64,000 bases of DNA from Pirellulaceae bacterium (GCA_028280445.1 JANQLU010000106.1:62001-126000), one strand, 5' to 3'. Counted from the stretch's first letter, positions 1-9,479 are shown. Notes: a model not told the origin generated them from the letters alone. A program made the numbers and translations.

Positions 1-37
1 AGGTCGTGTTGATTAAATCGGAAATATGTGGATTTTA

Positions 38-103
38 GTGAGCGGCAAGGCGCTAGCCGCCGGTATTGGAGGGCTCACCGGCGGCTAGCGCCTTGCCGCT
101 CAC
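38..103. repeat. Inverted repeat, family B, copy 1
   Basis: Two 27-nt arms (38-64 and 77-103) are perfect reverse complements beginning GTGAGCGGCAAGGCGCTAGC, with a 12-nt spacer. A second copy lies at 15683-15751. It is followed 10 nt later by a family A repeat. Confidence 0.9.
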
Positions 104-113
104 ATTGAAGTAA

Positions 114-170
114 GTAGGGCCGGTTCCTACCGGCCGATCTAATAAACTGGCCGGTAGGAACCGGCCCTAC
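114..170. repeat. Inverted repeat, family A, copy 1
   Basis: Palindrome with arms beginning GTAGGGCCGGTTCCTACCGG and ending in the complementary CCGGCCCTAC. It lies just downstream of the small membrane protein gene on the minus strand. Other copies are at 3041, 30273, 40833, 42213 and 45157. Confidence 0.9.
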
Positions 171-443
171 TTAACGATAAACCGATGACGTCGAATTAGA
201 TCCACGCAAATTGAGAACTCGAGAATTTTTTGACGGCGTGAATACAAACAGATACACGCCAGCCAGAATCAAAACGACTCCAATACCACCGAGGATAAAC
301 CGTGTGCCTCGTTTGCCGAATCTGGATTCCAGGTTTTGCAACAACGGAGAGCGAAAATCCGAGGATCTTACGACGCTGTTCCACATCAAAACGATTCCGA
401 CAATCACGGCGACAACAGCGACAATGAAGTCACGTTCAATCAT
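171..443 (-). CDS. Small two-TM membrane protein, function unknown
   Basis: A 90-residue protein starting MIERDFIVAVV with two hydrophobic segments, about residues 5-22 and 47-67, separated by a basic loop (SRFGKRGTRF). The C-terminal tail is Ser/Arg-rich. The start at 443 was chosen because GGAG lies 9 nt upstream of the ATG; a longer frame reaching 593 would overlap the upstream PSP1 gene. It sits 16 nt after that gene and is probably co-transcribed with it. No family was recognised. The gene ends at the first base of the A/B repeat block. Confidence 0.7.
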   Translation of the reverse strand: MIERDFIVAVVAVIVGIVLMWNSVVRSSDFRSPLLQNLESRFGKRGTRFILGGIGVVLILAGVYLFVFTPSKNSRVLNLRGSNSTSSVYR

Positions 444-459
444 CGAGGCATTCTCCTTG

Positions 460-1005
460 TTACTTTGATTGACATCCGCCCGACAACAAACAACTGCCGC
501 AGCTATCAGAACTACAATCCTTGGTGCCACAATCCGGCCCGCATCCCGACAACAGCTTTTCGGAAAATTTTCGAAAACGCACTTTGGCTTCATACGCGTC
601 GGCCAATTCGTCAGTCAACGCTTCGACGTCAGGCTCGACTTCGCCCAAGAAATAGAAATACAGTGACTGACCGTCAAACAAATGTTCGACATCTAGCAGG
701 ACAGCATCCAGGTTGCGCTCACCCAACAATCGATTGCATTGTTCGATGGCTGACCGACGATTTTTTTGCAGTCGTTGAATCAGCATCCGATCATCGTCGG
801 AAATACGGCGGAGCAAAGTTCCATCGGGTGAGATTTCTGTTTCGCTGCTGCCAGATTCGGACTCCGCCAGAACTCGGCCCACCTCCAGGCCGCGAGGAGT
901 GCGGCAGATCACTTCGACGCCCCGTTCAAACATTGCCCGATCTACCGGACGAAAACGCCCGATTTGACCGAGAACACCGATTTGGACAAAGTAATCGCGA
1001 AACAT
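460..1005 (-). CDS. PSP1-domain protein (RicT/YaaT-like) with Cys-rich tail
   Basis: 181 residues. The body matches the PSP1 C-terminal domain family: an N-terminal beta region (VQIGVLGQIGRF, VEVICRTPRGLEVGRVL) and then the helical LLRRISDDDRMLIQRL segment with the conserved ECN-like stretch IEQCNRLL. In Firmicutes the related RicT/YaaT acts in an RNase Y-associated complex; that role is not shown here. The last ~30 residues contain six Cys in CGPDC, KDC, DSC, GSC and GGC spacing, which suggests a metal or Fe-S site, by inference. It is first in a two-gene unit with the small membrane protein. Confidence 0.8.
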   Translation of the reverse strand: MFRDYFVQIGVLGQIGRFRPVDRAMFERGVEVICRTPRGLEVGRVLAESESGSSETEISPDGTLLRRISDDDRMLIQRLQKNRRSAIEQCNRLLGERNLDAVLLDVEHLFDGQSLYFYFLGEVEPDVEALTDELADAYEAKVRFRKFSEKLLSGCGPDCGTKDCSSDSCGSCLLSGGCQSK

Positions 1006-1132
1006 TAATTGGATGTGTGTATTGTTGGAAAACTAAAGTTGTTGATATATTTTGACTTCGGGCCGCGACAGCGACAACCGCTACGCGATTGCCTCCACAC
1101 CGAAATACTACGAATTCGATTTGGATATTTGA

Positions 1133-2128
1133 ATGTCGACCGCAATTGAACCTTTGAATTATTCTCAACTCGCTGAATCGGTCCTGAATGGTCAGACGGT
1201 TTCCAGCGAACAAGCGTTGGCTATTTTGACAGCTCCTGACGAAGACTTGTTGGACATTATTGCCGCGGCGGGACGAATTCGCCAAAAACATTTTGGCAAA
1301 ACCGTTCAGCTGTATTTTTTGATGAATGCCAAAAGCGGTCTTTGCCCGGAAGACTGTCATTATTGTTCCCAGTCAAAGATCTCCGACGCTGAAATTCCAA
1401 AATACAATTTCCTCAGCCGCGACAAAATCATGGAAGGCGCCAAAATGGCGGCCGAGCGGCAATCGAAAACCTATTGCATCGTGATTTCCGCTCGCAGTCC
1501 AAACAATCGGGAGATCGAAGCGGTTGAACAACTGGTTCCAGAAATCAAGGAAAAATATGGTTTGCACATTTGTGCATGTCTCGGATTGCTGGATTCCGAA
1601 CAAGCGTCTCGTTTAAAAGCGGCGGGTGTTGATCGAGTGAATCACAATTTGAACACCAGCGGCGAGTATTACAAGGAAATCTGTACGACGCATACGTTCG
1701 ACGATCGAGTCGATACGTTGAAAAATGTTCGGGATGCCGGTATGGAGTTGTGCTCCGGCGGGATCATTGGCATGGGCGAATCCGATCAAAACATCGTTGA
1801 TATGGCCATGACGCTGCGAGATTTGCAAGTGGAATCGATCCCGTTGAATTTCTTGATTCCGATCGAAGGTACGCCGCTGACAAGTCGAGACGATTTAAAT
1901 CCGCGGAAATGTTTGAAGGCGTTGGCCATGTTTCGTTTTGTTAATCCGGCCACAGAACTGCGCATCGCCGGTGGGCGAGAAATGCATTTAGGAGCGCTAC
2001 AACCACTGGGGTTGTACGTCGCCAATTCTGTTTTCGTTGGGGATTACCTGACGACTAAAGGTCAACCACCCGAAGACGATTACAAAATGATCGAGCAAAT
2101 GGGTTTCGAAGTGACGATTTGCCATTAA
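1133..2128 (+). CDS. bioB: Biotin synthase
   Basis: 331-residue radical SAM enzyme that inserts sulfur into dethiobiotin to form biotin, in the cytoplasm. The [4Fe-4S]/SAM motif CPEDCHYC has Cys at residues 71, 75 and 78. Downstream BioB landmarks include the ICACLG and ELCSGGIIGMGE segments (Cys ligands of the second cluster) and RIAGGRE near the C-terminus (Arg ligand). The length is normal for the family. It stands alone, divergent from the PSP1 gene and convergent with the TM2 gene. No other biotin gene is in the window. Confidence 0.97.
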   Translation: MSTAIEPLNYSQLAESVLNGQTVSSEQALAILTAPDEDLLDIIAAAGRIRQKHFGKTVQLYFLMNAKSGLCPEDCHYCSQSKISDAEIPKYNFLSRDKIMEGAKMAAERQSKTYCIVISARSPNNREIEAVEQLVPEIKEKYGLHICACLGLLDSEQASRLKAAGVDRVNHNLNTSGEYYKEICTTHTFDDRVDTLKNVRDAGMELCSGGIIGMGESDQNIVDMAMTLRDLQVESIPLNFLIPIEGTPLTSRDDLNPRKCLKALAMFRFVNPATELRIAGGREMHLGALQPLGLYVANSVFVGDYLTTKGQPPEDDYKMIEQMGFEVTICH

Positions 2129-2166
2129 AAGGTCATAAGGTTTTACAGCGAGCGAGAATCACAACC

Positions 2167-2225
2167 CGAAGCGTGAGCGAGGGACCAGGAGCCATACTGA
2201 TGATCCGTCCCTCGCTCACGCTTCG
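2167..2225. repeat. Inverted repeat, family C, copy 1
   Basis: Perfect 19-nt arms, CGAAGCGTGAGCGAGGGAC at 2167-2185 and its complement at 2207-2225, 39 nt after the bioB stop. A longer copy is at 29221-29313 and a lone arm at 43713-43743. Confidence 0.9.
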
Positions 2226-2310
2226 CACTTATGATTGCAAGGAATCACCAACTCAACCGAAATTACAACTCCTGATGCAAACGCCTAACGATCACTGAGG
2301 AGCGCGCATT

Positions 2311-2340
2311 AAAAAAGGCGACAATGATTGTCGCCTCGTT
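2311..2340 (-). terminator. Rho-independent terminator of the TM2 gene
   Basis: Stem GGCGACAAT/ATTGTCGCC (2317-2335). On the minus strand it is followed by a run of six T. It begins about 20 nt past the stop of the minus-strand TM2 gene. Confidence 0.8.
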
Positions 2341-2358
2341 GTTTATTTTGTTTCGGGG

Positions 2359-2628
2359 CTACTTGGGTCCCATGAATACGAATTCGACAGATTCCGGTGC
2401 ACGTTGGTTGTAACGTTTGTCGAAATCCTCGTCGCTCATGATCAACAGCATGATTCCTTCGATCAAACCGATGAGACTACCCAGCATAACGCAACTTGCC
2501 AACAGGCAGATGATACCAGAACCGACTGAGCCGAGATAAAAATGGTGAACTCCCAGTCCACCCAGCAGAATCCCCAAGATACCTGCCACTACTTTTTGTT
2601 TTCCGCGCCCTGTAGAACCTTGAGACAT
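2359..2628 (-). CDS. TM2 domain-containing membrane protein
   Basis: An 89-residue protein starting MSQGSTGRGKQK. It has the TM2 domain pattern: basic N-terminus, first TM helix (VAGILGILLGGLGVHHFYLG), GSGIICLLASCVMLGSLIG, and a second helix before DEDFDKRYN. The GVHHFYLG turn and the Asp/Asn-rich end are family hallmarks. The start at 2628 is preceded by AAAGGA with good spacing; the longer frame to 2688 has a non-conserved leader. TM2 proteins are inner-membrane proteins of unknown role. It has its own terminator. Confidence 0.85.
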   Translation of the reverse strand: MSQGSTGRGKQKVVAGILGILLGGLGVHHFYLGSVGSGIICLLASCVMLGSLIGLIEGIMLLIMSDEDFDKRYNQRAPESVEFVFMGPK

Positions 2629-3040
2629 TCGTTGTCCTTTCTTAATTTTTTGTTTTGAATTTTGGTATGGTGAGGCTACAACGACCAAAATTTGAATGTA
2701 AATTTGATGCTGTCACCCGTTAGTTGTCAAGCAAACATGCAACCAGCTAATCGATTGCTACGCTGCTTTCGAAATGCAATTTTGCACCAAATTCTTTCAT
2801 CGAATCAATAAATTTTTTTTTGCTGAAACGATAAATTACAGATTTTTACCGGAAAATCACCGGAAATCACCTGGATTCGACCCAAAAATCACACAGCGCG
2901 GCTGTGGGGGAGCAAAAAACGAAATCTCGATTTTGCAAATTTCAGATGCCGTTGACGATCGCAATTTTGGTTGTTGTACTTTCGGGCTATTCGATTTCAG
3001 CGAGTTAGCGGCCAAATTTTTTGATCATTTTTGCCGATCA
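2629..3040. other. Intergenic region, no gene seen
   Basis: About 410 nt upstream of the TM2 gene and downstream of the EamA gene. No ORF here resembles a protein family. It presumably holds the TM2 promoter, but no clear -10/-35 pair was identified. Confidence 0.5.
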
Positions 3041-3095
3041 GTAGGGCCGGTTCCCACCGGCCGTTTTTGGATTGGCCGGTGGGAACCGGCCCTAC
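3041..3095. repeat. Inverted repeat, family A, copy 2
   Basis: Arms GTAGGGCCGGTTCCCACCGG and complement. It starts 2 nt after the stop codon of the minus-strand EamA gene (3098), so it forms the immediate 3' end of that operon. Confidence 0.9.
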
Positions 3096-3097
3096 GT

Positions 3098-4000
3098 CTA
3101 AAACTGCAGTTTCAACAACACCAATGCTAATGTGGCAATGGAAATGCAAATGTAGGTTTTGACAGACAATTTTTCGCCCAGCAGTTGGGTTGCGACCAAC
3201 GTAATCAAAACCATGCCGCCCGCGCTGGTGACCGGAAACACAATATAGCCTTCGAATACCTTGAGTGATTCCAAAACAAAATGCACTTGCAGCAAGTTTG
3301 ACAAACCGAGAACGACGCCGAAAACAATTTCCAGGAAAACGATTTTTTTTCTCCGAACGATCAAGACAACGATCGACGGAATCGCCGCGACGACAAAGGC
3401 GGCCAAAGTATATTGGCTCAACAATTGCGTCTGGTCGCGATCACACAGGTATCGAAAAGCTTCCTGGGCCAGCCGTGATAGTCCGCAAAGGATAAAAAAG
3501 ATGATCATGGCGGCAACGCGAATGGTGTTTGACACGGCGTGAGTTTCGGGCTCATCCAGATCGATTTTGTCGAACGATTTGAGTTTGTCTTTCGGTTTAT
3601 CACCAATCAACGACAATGAAATCATCGCCAACACTACACCAACCAGTTGAAAAGCGGTGGGGCTTTCATCCCACACCAGGATTCCAAAACCAATCGGCAT
3701 CAGCATCGATAGCGCGCTGATGACGTTCGAACTGGCGACTCCGATCCAGCGAATCATGTAGATGACAAAAAAGAACGCGACAAAGTAGCAAATTCCATTG
3801 ACGCTGCCCAACAGTGCAGGAGTCATTTCCAACTCACTCGGGCTGGTTTGCAAAAAAACGACCGGCGCCATGGCGATTGCCGCGGTAATGTAATTGATAC
3901 ATCCGACGGTAACGATCTCTTCGCGGCCGCGAACCTGGACCCATTTGAGGACCAGGATAAAAGCCGAACCAAAGATAATGTTGAGTAATAAATACAGCAC
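3098..4000 (-). CDS. EamA/DMT-family transporter
   Basis: A 300-residue hydrophobic protein with about ten predicted TM helices in two EamA-like halves separated by a polar loop (GDKPKDKLKSFDKIDLDEPE, near residues 135-155). The Drug/Metabolite Transporter superfamily exports or imports small metabolites; the substrate cannot be read from sequence. It starts 5 nt after the ppc stop and is last in the LonC-ppc-EamA operon. A type A repeat adjoins its stop codon. A second, divergent EamA protein is at 29386. Confidence 0.85.
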   Translation of the reverse strand: MLYLLLNIIFGSAFILVLKWVQVRGREEIVTVGCINYITAAIAMAPVVFLQTSPSELEMTPALLGSVNGICYFVAFFFVIYMIRWIGVASSNVISALSMLMPIGFGILVWDESPTAFQLVGVVLAMISLSLIGDKPKDKLKSFDKIDLDEPETHAVSNTIRVAAMIIFFILCGLSRLAQEAFRYLCDRDQTQLLSQYTLAAFVVAAIPSIVVLIVRRKKIVFLEIVFGVVLGLSNLLQVHFVLESLKVFEGYIVFPVTSAGGMVLITLVATQLLGEKLSVKTYICISIATLALVLLKLQF

Positions 4001-4005
4001 GAAGA

Positions 4006-6765
4006 TTACCCAACATTCTGTAAGCCAGCGGCGATGCCGTTGATCGTTTGCAAAATCACTTTTCGAATTCGTTCGCGCTGGACTTCGTCTGCAGTCGTTC
4101 GTAATTTTTCCAGCAGGGCAACCTGGATGTAATTCATGGGATCAACATAAGGGTTTCGCATGCGGATGCTGTTCTGCAACCAGGGTTCGGTATCCAGGAT
4201 TTGCCGATGACCAGTAATCTGCAAAATCTGGCGGCTCGTTAACTCAAATTCTGTTTTTATCGCAACAAAAATATTTTGACAGTCGACATCCGTACAAAGC
4301 TGTGAATAAAGTTCCCCGATTTGCATATCGGCGCGTCCTATCCCCACATGCACATTGTTGATCATCGATTTGAAAAATGGCCACTGTTGATACATTTCTC
4401 TCAATTCGTTGATGCGTTCGTCGGACGAGTCATCGTTTTGCGTGATCCATCGGTCGAATGCTGTGCCGACCCCAAACCAACTGGGAATATTTGTTCTCGA
4501 TTGGCTCCAAGAAAATACCCACGGAATCGCGCGGAGGTCTTCGATCCCTTGAGTGTCACGGCGTTTCGCCGGACGCGATCCTAGATTCATTTGACCCACT
4601 AACTCGATCGGCGTAGCAGTCTGGAAATACTCAATAAATTTGTCTTGGCCGACCAGTTCTCGATATTTCTCGAATGCCAACTCGCTGATTTCATCCATCA
4701 CCTGCACCCAACGATCATATTTCGGATACACAGGTCGGGTCCCCGTCGAGCATATTACGGCGTTGAGCAGTTGCTGCAAATGGCGGAACGCAATATCGGG
4801 ATGCGTATAACGAGATGTTACAACCTCGCCTTGTTCGGTAATCCGAATGCGTCCCAAAACGGATTCGGGGGGCTGCGACAGAATCGAACGATTGGCGGGC
4901 CCGCCACCGCGGCCGATTGATCCCCCGCGCCCGTGAAACAATGTCAGTTTCACGCCGTGTTCGGCGCAGGTTTGAGCCAAATTTCGTTGCGCGGTAAACA
5001 ATCGCCAATTGGCCCGCAAAAAACCGCCGTCTTTATTACTGTCGCTGTAACCAATCATGATTTGTTGAGCACGATCGCGAGCCGCAAAATGTCTTTGATA
5101 AGCCGGATTTTCAAACAATCGCATCATGATCGCCGACGCAGATTCGAGATCCGCGACCGTTTCAAACAATGGAACGACATCGATTTTGCCAAGCAGGTTT
5201 GCTTGGCGGAGCAACAATAAAACTTCGAGCAAATCGCTTTCATCTTCGGTCATGCTGATGATGTACGACGGAATGCTCGACGGACCAATGTGATCGTGAG
5301 CAGCCCGAATCGTCTCGAACAAATCGACCATCTCCTGAGACGCCGTCGATAATTTTGGCAATTCGAACAACACCGATTGCTGTAATTGCTCGGTGAGTAA
5401 CTCGCTTCGCTCGGCGTTGTCCATGGCGTCGTAATTTGTTACCACGCCTGTCGCGCTGAGGATTTCGTGGATGGCCGACTCGTGTTTTCCCGAGTGCTGA
5501 CGAATGTCCATCGACGCCAGATGAAATCCAAAGATGTTGACGCGATAGATCAGCGATTGCAATTTGCCTTGTGCCAAAGCACTGCCCGCATGACCCGTGA
5601 GACTGTTTTGGATGGCCAACAAATCCTCCAACAGCGCGTTGGCCGACGGGTAAATGGTATTGGCATTTCCAATCGACTCCCATGTGTTTTGATTGATCCG
5701 TTGGGTGCGTTTGAGTTTTCGATAAATCAAAATTAATTTTTGCCGATACGGTTCCTGGTCGAACCGATCGAGCGTTTCACGATCTACCGCGTCCAATTGA
5801 TCCAGGGACCGATATAAATCTTGCAGGAATTTCTCATCGAATTTCGCGCGATCTCGCGATGGACTCAGTAACTCGTACAATTCGAAAACATCGTCGGCAT
5901 AGCGTTCCAGGACACAGTCTTTTTGTGAACGGAGAGCCAATTGGGTAACGTCTGGCGTCACAAACGGATTGCCGTCGCGATCACCGCCAATCCAGGTTCC
6001 GAACTGAAACAACGTGGGAGGAATCCAATGGCGATCGGGAAAGTGTTTTTTCAACGCGCGATGCAAGACCTGGGAAATGCGGGGAGCGACATCAAAAATC
6101 GTGTTTTCAAAGAAATACAAACCCGTGCTCCGGACCTCATCCATGACCGTTGGTTTGCGTTTTCGGCTGTCATCGCTTTGCCAGAGCAGCGTAATGGCAG
6201 CGCGCAGGTTTTGATAAACTCCCGGTTGTTCGAAACTGCGAAGCCCCGGGTTGCGGAGTCGGAAAAGTTCTTGCGACAAATATTTCAGAATGCGGCGTGT
6301 CGTTAGCCGCTTGGATTCGGTCGGATGGGCGGTGAATACTGGAGTCACCCGCGTTTCATCGAGTCGCGTTTCGATTTGTTCTGCCGAGAAACCTTCTCGA
6401 ATCAAAACCTCGATGGCCGAATCAATCGACTCGTCCATGGCAACTTTTGTGTCGTATGCCAATTCACGGCGATCTCGCAAGATTTTGATGCGATGATGTT
6501 CCTCGGCCAAATTGACCAACCCAAAATACGTAGTAAACGCTTTGACAATATCCGCCGTCCGGTCGAGATCGTCGACCAATTCAGCAATTATTTTTCGCAA
6601 TCGGACGTTGGCGGCATCGTCGCCATTGTGCCAGGCTTTGGACAGCAATCGAATTTCTTCTTCGACATCAAAGACTTCGGCTCCTGCCTGTTCGACAATA
6701 ATTTCGCCTAACATGTTGCCGAGTAAACGGATGTCGTCACTCAACGTCGTTTCTTGATGAGACAT
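4006..6765 (-). CDS. ppc: Phosphoenolpyruvate carboxylase
   Basis: 919 residues, the usual size for bacterial PEPC, which carboxylates PEP to oxaloacetate and replenishes the TCA cycle. Signatures include FTAHPTESKR (catalytic His, about residue 145), GYSDSNKDGG (about 572), the glycine-rich loop FHGRGGSIGRGGGP (about 612) and the C-terminal region. The protein ends QNVG, where the family almost always ends QNTG. The start at 6765 (MSHQETTLSDD) is the first Met outside the LonC gene; an upstream extension would overlap it. It is 19 nt downstream of LonC and 5 nt upstream of the EamA gene. Confidence 0.97.
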   Translation of the reverse strand: MSHQETTLSDDIRLLGNMLGEIIVEQAGAEVFDVEEEIRLLSKAWHNGDDAANVRLRKIIAELVDDLDRTADIVKAFTTYFGLVNLAEEHHRIKILRDRRELAYDTKVAMDESIDSAIEVLIREGFSAEQIETRLDETRVTPVFTAHPTESKRLTTRRILKYLSQELFRLRNPGLRSFEQPGVYQNLRAAITLLWQSDDSRKRKPTVMDEVRSTGLYFFENTIFDVAPRISQVLHRALKKHFPDRHWIPPTLFQFGTWIGGDRDGNPFVTPDVTQLALRSQKDCVLERYADDVFELYELLSPSRDRAKFDEKFLQDLYRSLDQLDAVDRETLDRFDQEPYRQKLILIYRKLKRTQRINQNTWESIGNANTIYPSANALLEDLLAIQNSLTGHAGSALAQGKLQSLIYRVNIFGFHLASMDIRQHSGKHESAIHEILSATGVVTNYDAMDNAERSELLTEQLQQSVLFELPKLSTASQEMVDLFETIRAAHDHIGPSSIPSYIISMTEDESDLLEVLLLLRQANLLGKIDVVPLFETVADLESASAIMMRLFENPAYQRHFAARDRAQQIMIGYSDSNKDGGFLRANWRLFTAQRNLAQTCAEHGVKLTLFHGRGGSIGRGGGPANRSILSQPPESVLGRIRITEQGEVVTSRYTHPDIAFRHLQQLLNAVICSTGTRPVYPKYDRWVQVMDEISELAFEKYRELVGQDKFIEYFQTATPIELVGQMNLGSRPAKRRDTQGIEDLRAIPWVFSWSQSRTNIPSWFGVGTAFDRWITQNDDSSDERINELREMYQQWPFFKSMINNVHVGIGRADMQIGELYSQLCTDVDCQNIFVAIKTEFELTSRQILQITGHRQILDTEPWLQNSIRMRNPYVDPMNYIQVALLEKLRTTADEVQRERIRKVILQTINGIAAGLQNVG

Positions 6766-6784
6766 GTAAATCTGGATTTCAGGT

Positions 6785-9253
6785 TCAATGAATTTCCGTC
6801 GGATCGGTCGGATGTGGATCCTGTAATGGTTCCTGATGTAGTTCCGACTCATCCGCGACGGTCGTTAGCTGATCTGGGCTGACCAGGGTACGTCGCCAGT
6901 ATTCGTCGGCACGTTCGACAGCAGCAGCCAACAACGTACCTGCGTCATAGCCGTTGTCAGTTTTACGGCCCGCAGGAACGCCCGTCAGAATCTCGATCGC
7001 TTCTTGAATGGTTTCGACCGCAAAAATGGCGAATTGACCATTTTGACAAGCCTCGACGACATCGTCGCGGAGCATCAAATCACCCGCATTCGATTTGGGG
7101 ATAATCACGCCTTGGTCGCCCGTCAGGCCCGTGTGGTTACAAGCATCAAAAAAGCCTTCGATTTTTTCGTTAACTCCGCCGATTGCTTCGATGTGTCCAT
7201 GTTGATCGATGGCGCCGGTCATCGATATCGATTGCCGAATCGGAATGCCGGTGAGCGCACTGAGCAAACAACACATTTCAGCGCCCGAAGCTGAATCACC
7301 ATCAATGCCACCGTAGCTTTGTTCGAATGCCAACGATGCGCTAAATGCCAAAGGATGTTCCGTGTCGAGCAAATGTCGCAGCAATCCTCCGAGGATGTGA
7401 AACCCTTTGGTGTGAATCGAACCCGACATTCTAGCGCGGCCTTCGATGTTGATGAGCCCAGCGCGGCCAGGACCAATCGTTGCCGTGATGCGTGCGGGAA
7501 AGCCATAGGTCAAAGGTCCCGAGCGAATCACCGCCAAACCATTAATTTGGCCAACGACATCGCCCGAAGTTTGGACCATGATCGTGCCGGATTCGACCAT
7601 CTCTTGAAATTTACGTGACGGTAAATTGGCGCGCTGTTTGGTCCGTCGAATCGCGTTAGTGATGTGAATTTCCTCGACAAACTCGGCACTTTCCAAGCCG
7701 GCGAGAAATGCCGCTTCGCGAGCAATGTCGGCGATTCGGCCGAATCGCGCTGTCAATTTCTGTCGGCGTGAAACGATTCGCGCACCGTGTTCAGCCAACC
7801 GGCCAATTGCCGTCCGATGAAATGGCAACAGATTTTCTTCGGTACAAAGATTGGTGACAACGCCTGCGTATTGCAACAATGCCTGTTCGTTTCGCGGAAT
7901 TTCGTTGTCAAAATCGGCCAGGACTTTGAATTGATCGCTGAAATCGGAATCGAATTGATCGAGGTGATAATAAGTCCTGGCATCACCGATCAAAATAATT
8001 CTGACTTTGACTTTGATCGGTTCGGGCTGCACGACGACGTTGGGCCGCATCCAATTGATTTCGGGCGGAACAATTTCGAGACAACCTGTTCGCAAGGTAC
8101 GCATCAGCGCGCGATAGGCGCCCGATTCGGGCAACAATTCATTGACATCCAGGATCAAGTAGCCCTGGTCGGCGGCCAACAGTTTTCCAGCGCGAATACC
8201 GCGATAGTCCGACATGGCCATACCGCCGGCGCCCCATTGGGTTTCCACCGTCCCCATCAAATTCATGATGTTGGGCATGTTTTCTTCGACGATCGGACGC
8301 GAGTGGGCATCCTGGTGGCATAACACCACGTTGACGCCATAAAGTTCCGCCAGATCCATGGGTGCATCTTCTTCCGAAGGTGTGAGCCGGTGTTCCACGA
8401 GGTCATCAATGACTTCGGTGACAAACGTTTCAACCGATTCGCCAGGAAATTCACATTTGATCCGGTCGATCAAGGGCGCACACAGTTCGCGCACCGATCG
8501 CTCGTTAAACTCTTCGACACGCTGTGTGCCTTCGCGAAACTGCTCGGCCACTTTTTCCGAGATCTCACGCAGCCGTTTTTGAAATTCGGGATATTGTTTT
8601 TCGAAATTCTCCAGGACTTCCGCCGGTACTTTTTCCTGGGCGACTAACATCCGCAGTTGTTCCGCAGGTACCGGTTGGCCGTCGATCACAGGGAAAATAT
8701 GAGTTTGATTGACGGGTCCCTGTTGCATGCTGACCAAAGCCATTCCCGCTTGGGCGAGGTCTTTTTCCAACGGTTCCGAAATTTTTTGAACGGCGGATTC
8801 GATTTCGGATTTCAGGACGTTGCGTTCGGCGTTGTAGGGATCTTGTTTGAGTGCTTTGTTGAGATCGTTGCGGACAAACTCGGCAAAACGCCCCATTTGT
8901 TTTTTGAATTTTTCAGCTTGTCCCGGACCTAAACTGATCAATCGCGGGTGATCCGGCTGCTGAAAATTGTGAACGTAGCAGCGATCCCGTTTTTTGTCCG
9001 TTCTCAGATTCAATTCCTGAAGTAATTGGCGAACCATGCGCATCCGACCGGCTCCCCGCGGTCCGCGTACATAAATATTTTGTCCCGGAGCCAGGCATTG
9101 CAGACCAAACAACAATGCGTCGCGCGCTGTTTCCTGGCCCACGACAGCGGTCGATGGATCAATTTCCTGGGTGGTTTCAAACGGCAGGTTGTCGATCGGA
9201 CAATCCCAGTGGAGTTGGTCGGGTGACAGTTGAGTTGGATGAATCTTGGTCAT
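6785..9253 (-). CDS. Lon-related ATP-dependent protease (LonC/AAA_32 type)
   Basis: 822 residues: an N-terminal AAA-type segment with a long inserted helical domain (about residues 130-300), then a Lon proteolytic domain. The Ser-Lys dyad is visible as GIDGDSASGAE (Ser near 654) and GGVNEKIEGFF (Lys near 696). The Walker A-like loop is GPRGAGRMRM (about 62-71), with Arg where Lys is expected; a degenerate P-loop is common in this LonC/AAA_32 subgroup. The Walker B-like site is YLILDVNELL. It probably acts in protein quality control in the cytoplasm. It is first in an operon with ppc and EamA and is divergent from the RNase H-like gene. Confidence 0.9.
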   Translation of the reverse strand: MTKIHPTQLSPDQLHWDCPIDNLPFETTQEIDPSTAVVGQETARDALLFGLQCLAPGQNIYVRGPRGAGRMRMVRQLLQELNLRTDKKRDRCYVHNFQQPDHPRLISLGPGQAEKFKKQMGRFAEFVRNDLNKALKQDPYNAERNVLKSEIESAVQKISEPLEKDLAQAGMALVSMQQGPVNQTHIFPVIDGQPVPAEQLRMLVAQEKVPAEVLENFEKQYPEFQKRLREISEKVAEQFREGTQRVEEFNERSVRELCAPLIDRIKCEFPGESVETFVTEVIDDLVEHRLTPSEEDAPMDLAELYGVNVVLCHQDAHSRPIVEENMPNIMNLMGTVETQWGAGGMAMSDYRGIRAGKLLAADQGYLILDVNELLPESGAYRALMRTLRTGCLEIVPPEINWMRPNVVVQPEPIKVKVRIILIGDARTYYHLDQFDSDFSDQFKVLADFDNEIPRNEQALLQYAGVVTNLCTEENLLPFHRTAIGRLAEHGARIVSRRQKLTARFGRIADIAREAAFLAGLESAEFVEEIHITNAIRRTKQRANLPSRKFQEMVESGTIMVQTSGDVVGQINGLAVIRSGPLTYGFPARITATIGPGRAGLINIEGRARMSGSIHTKGFHILGGLLRHLLDTEHPLAFSASLAFEQSYGGIDGDSASGAEMCCLLSALTGIPIRQSISMTGAIDQHGHIEAIGGVNEKIEGFFDACNHTGLTGDQGVIIPKSNAGDLMLRDDVVEACQNGQFAIFAVETIQEAIEILTGVPAGRKTDNGYDAGTLLAAAVERADEYWRRTLVSPDQLTTVADESELHQEPLQDPHPTDPTEIH

Positions 9254-9479
9254 ATTGTCATCAGAACGAAGAAGCGAAATGCGTGTTTTTAATATGATGA
9301 ATTCCAGTGGGAACGTCTACCTTCGGAACCACGGCCGTTGGTTGTTCATTTTCCTGTTACCGGACAACTTGGCTGAATAACACGCACAACCTTGCTCGCA
9401 ATGTGCAATGGGCCGTCACAAAAATCGTCCATTTAGCGAAAATTATTTCTGAATGAGTATGACGACCTAATACGAGATC

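Noticed and set aside
336-1055. Long plus-strand ORF over the PSP1 and small membrane protein genes
   Set aside because: It is antisense to two genes with clear ribosome sites and domain structure; its composition (Arg-rich, no motif) is typical of a shadow frame.
926-1360. ORF on the minus strand crossing the bioB start
   Set aside because: It overlaps bioB in antisense and has no recognisable domain.
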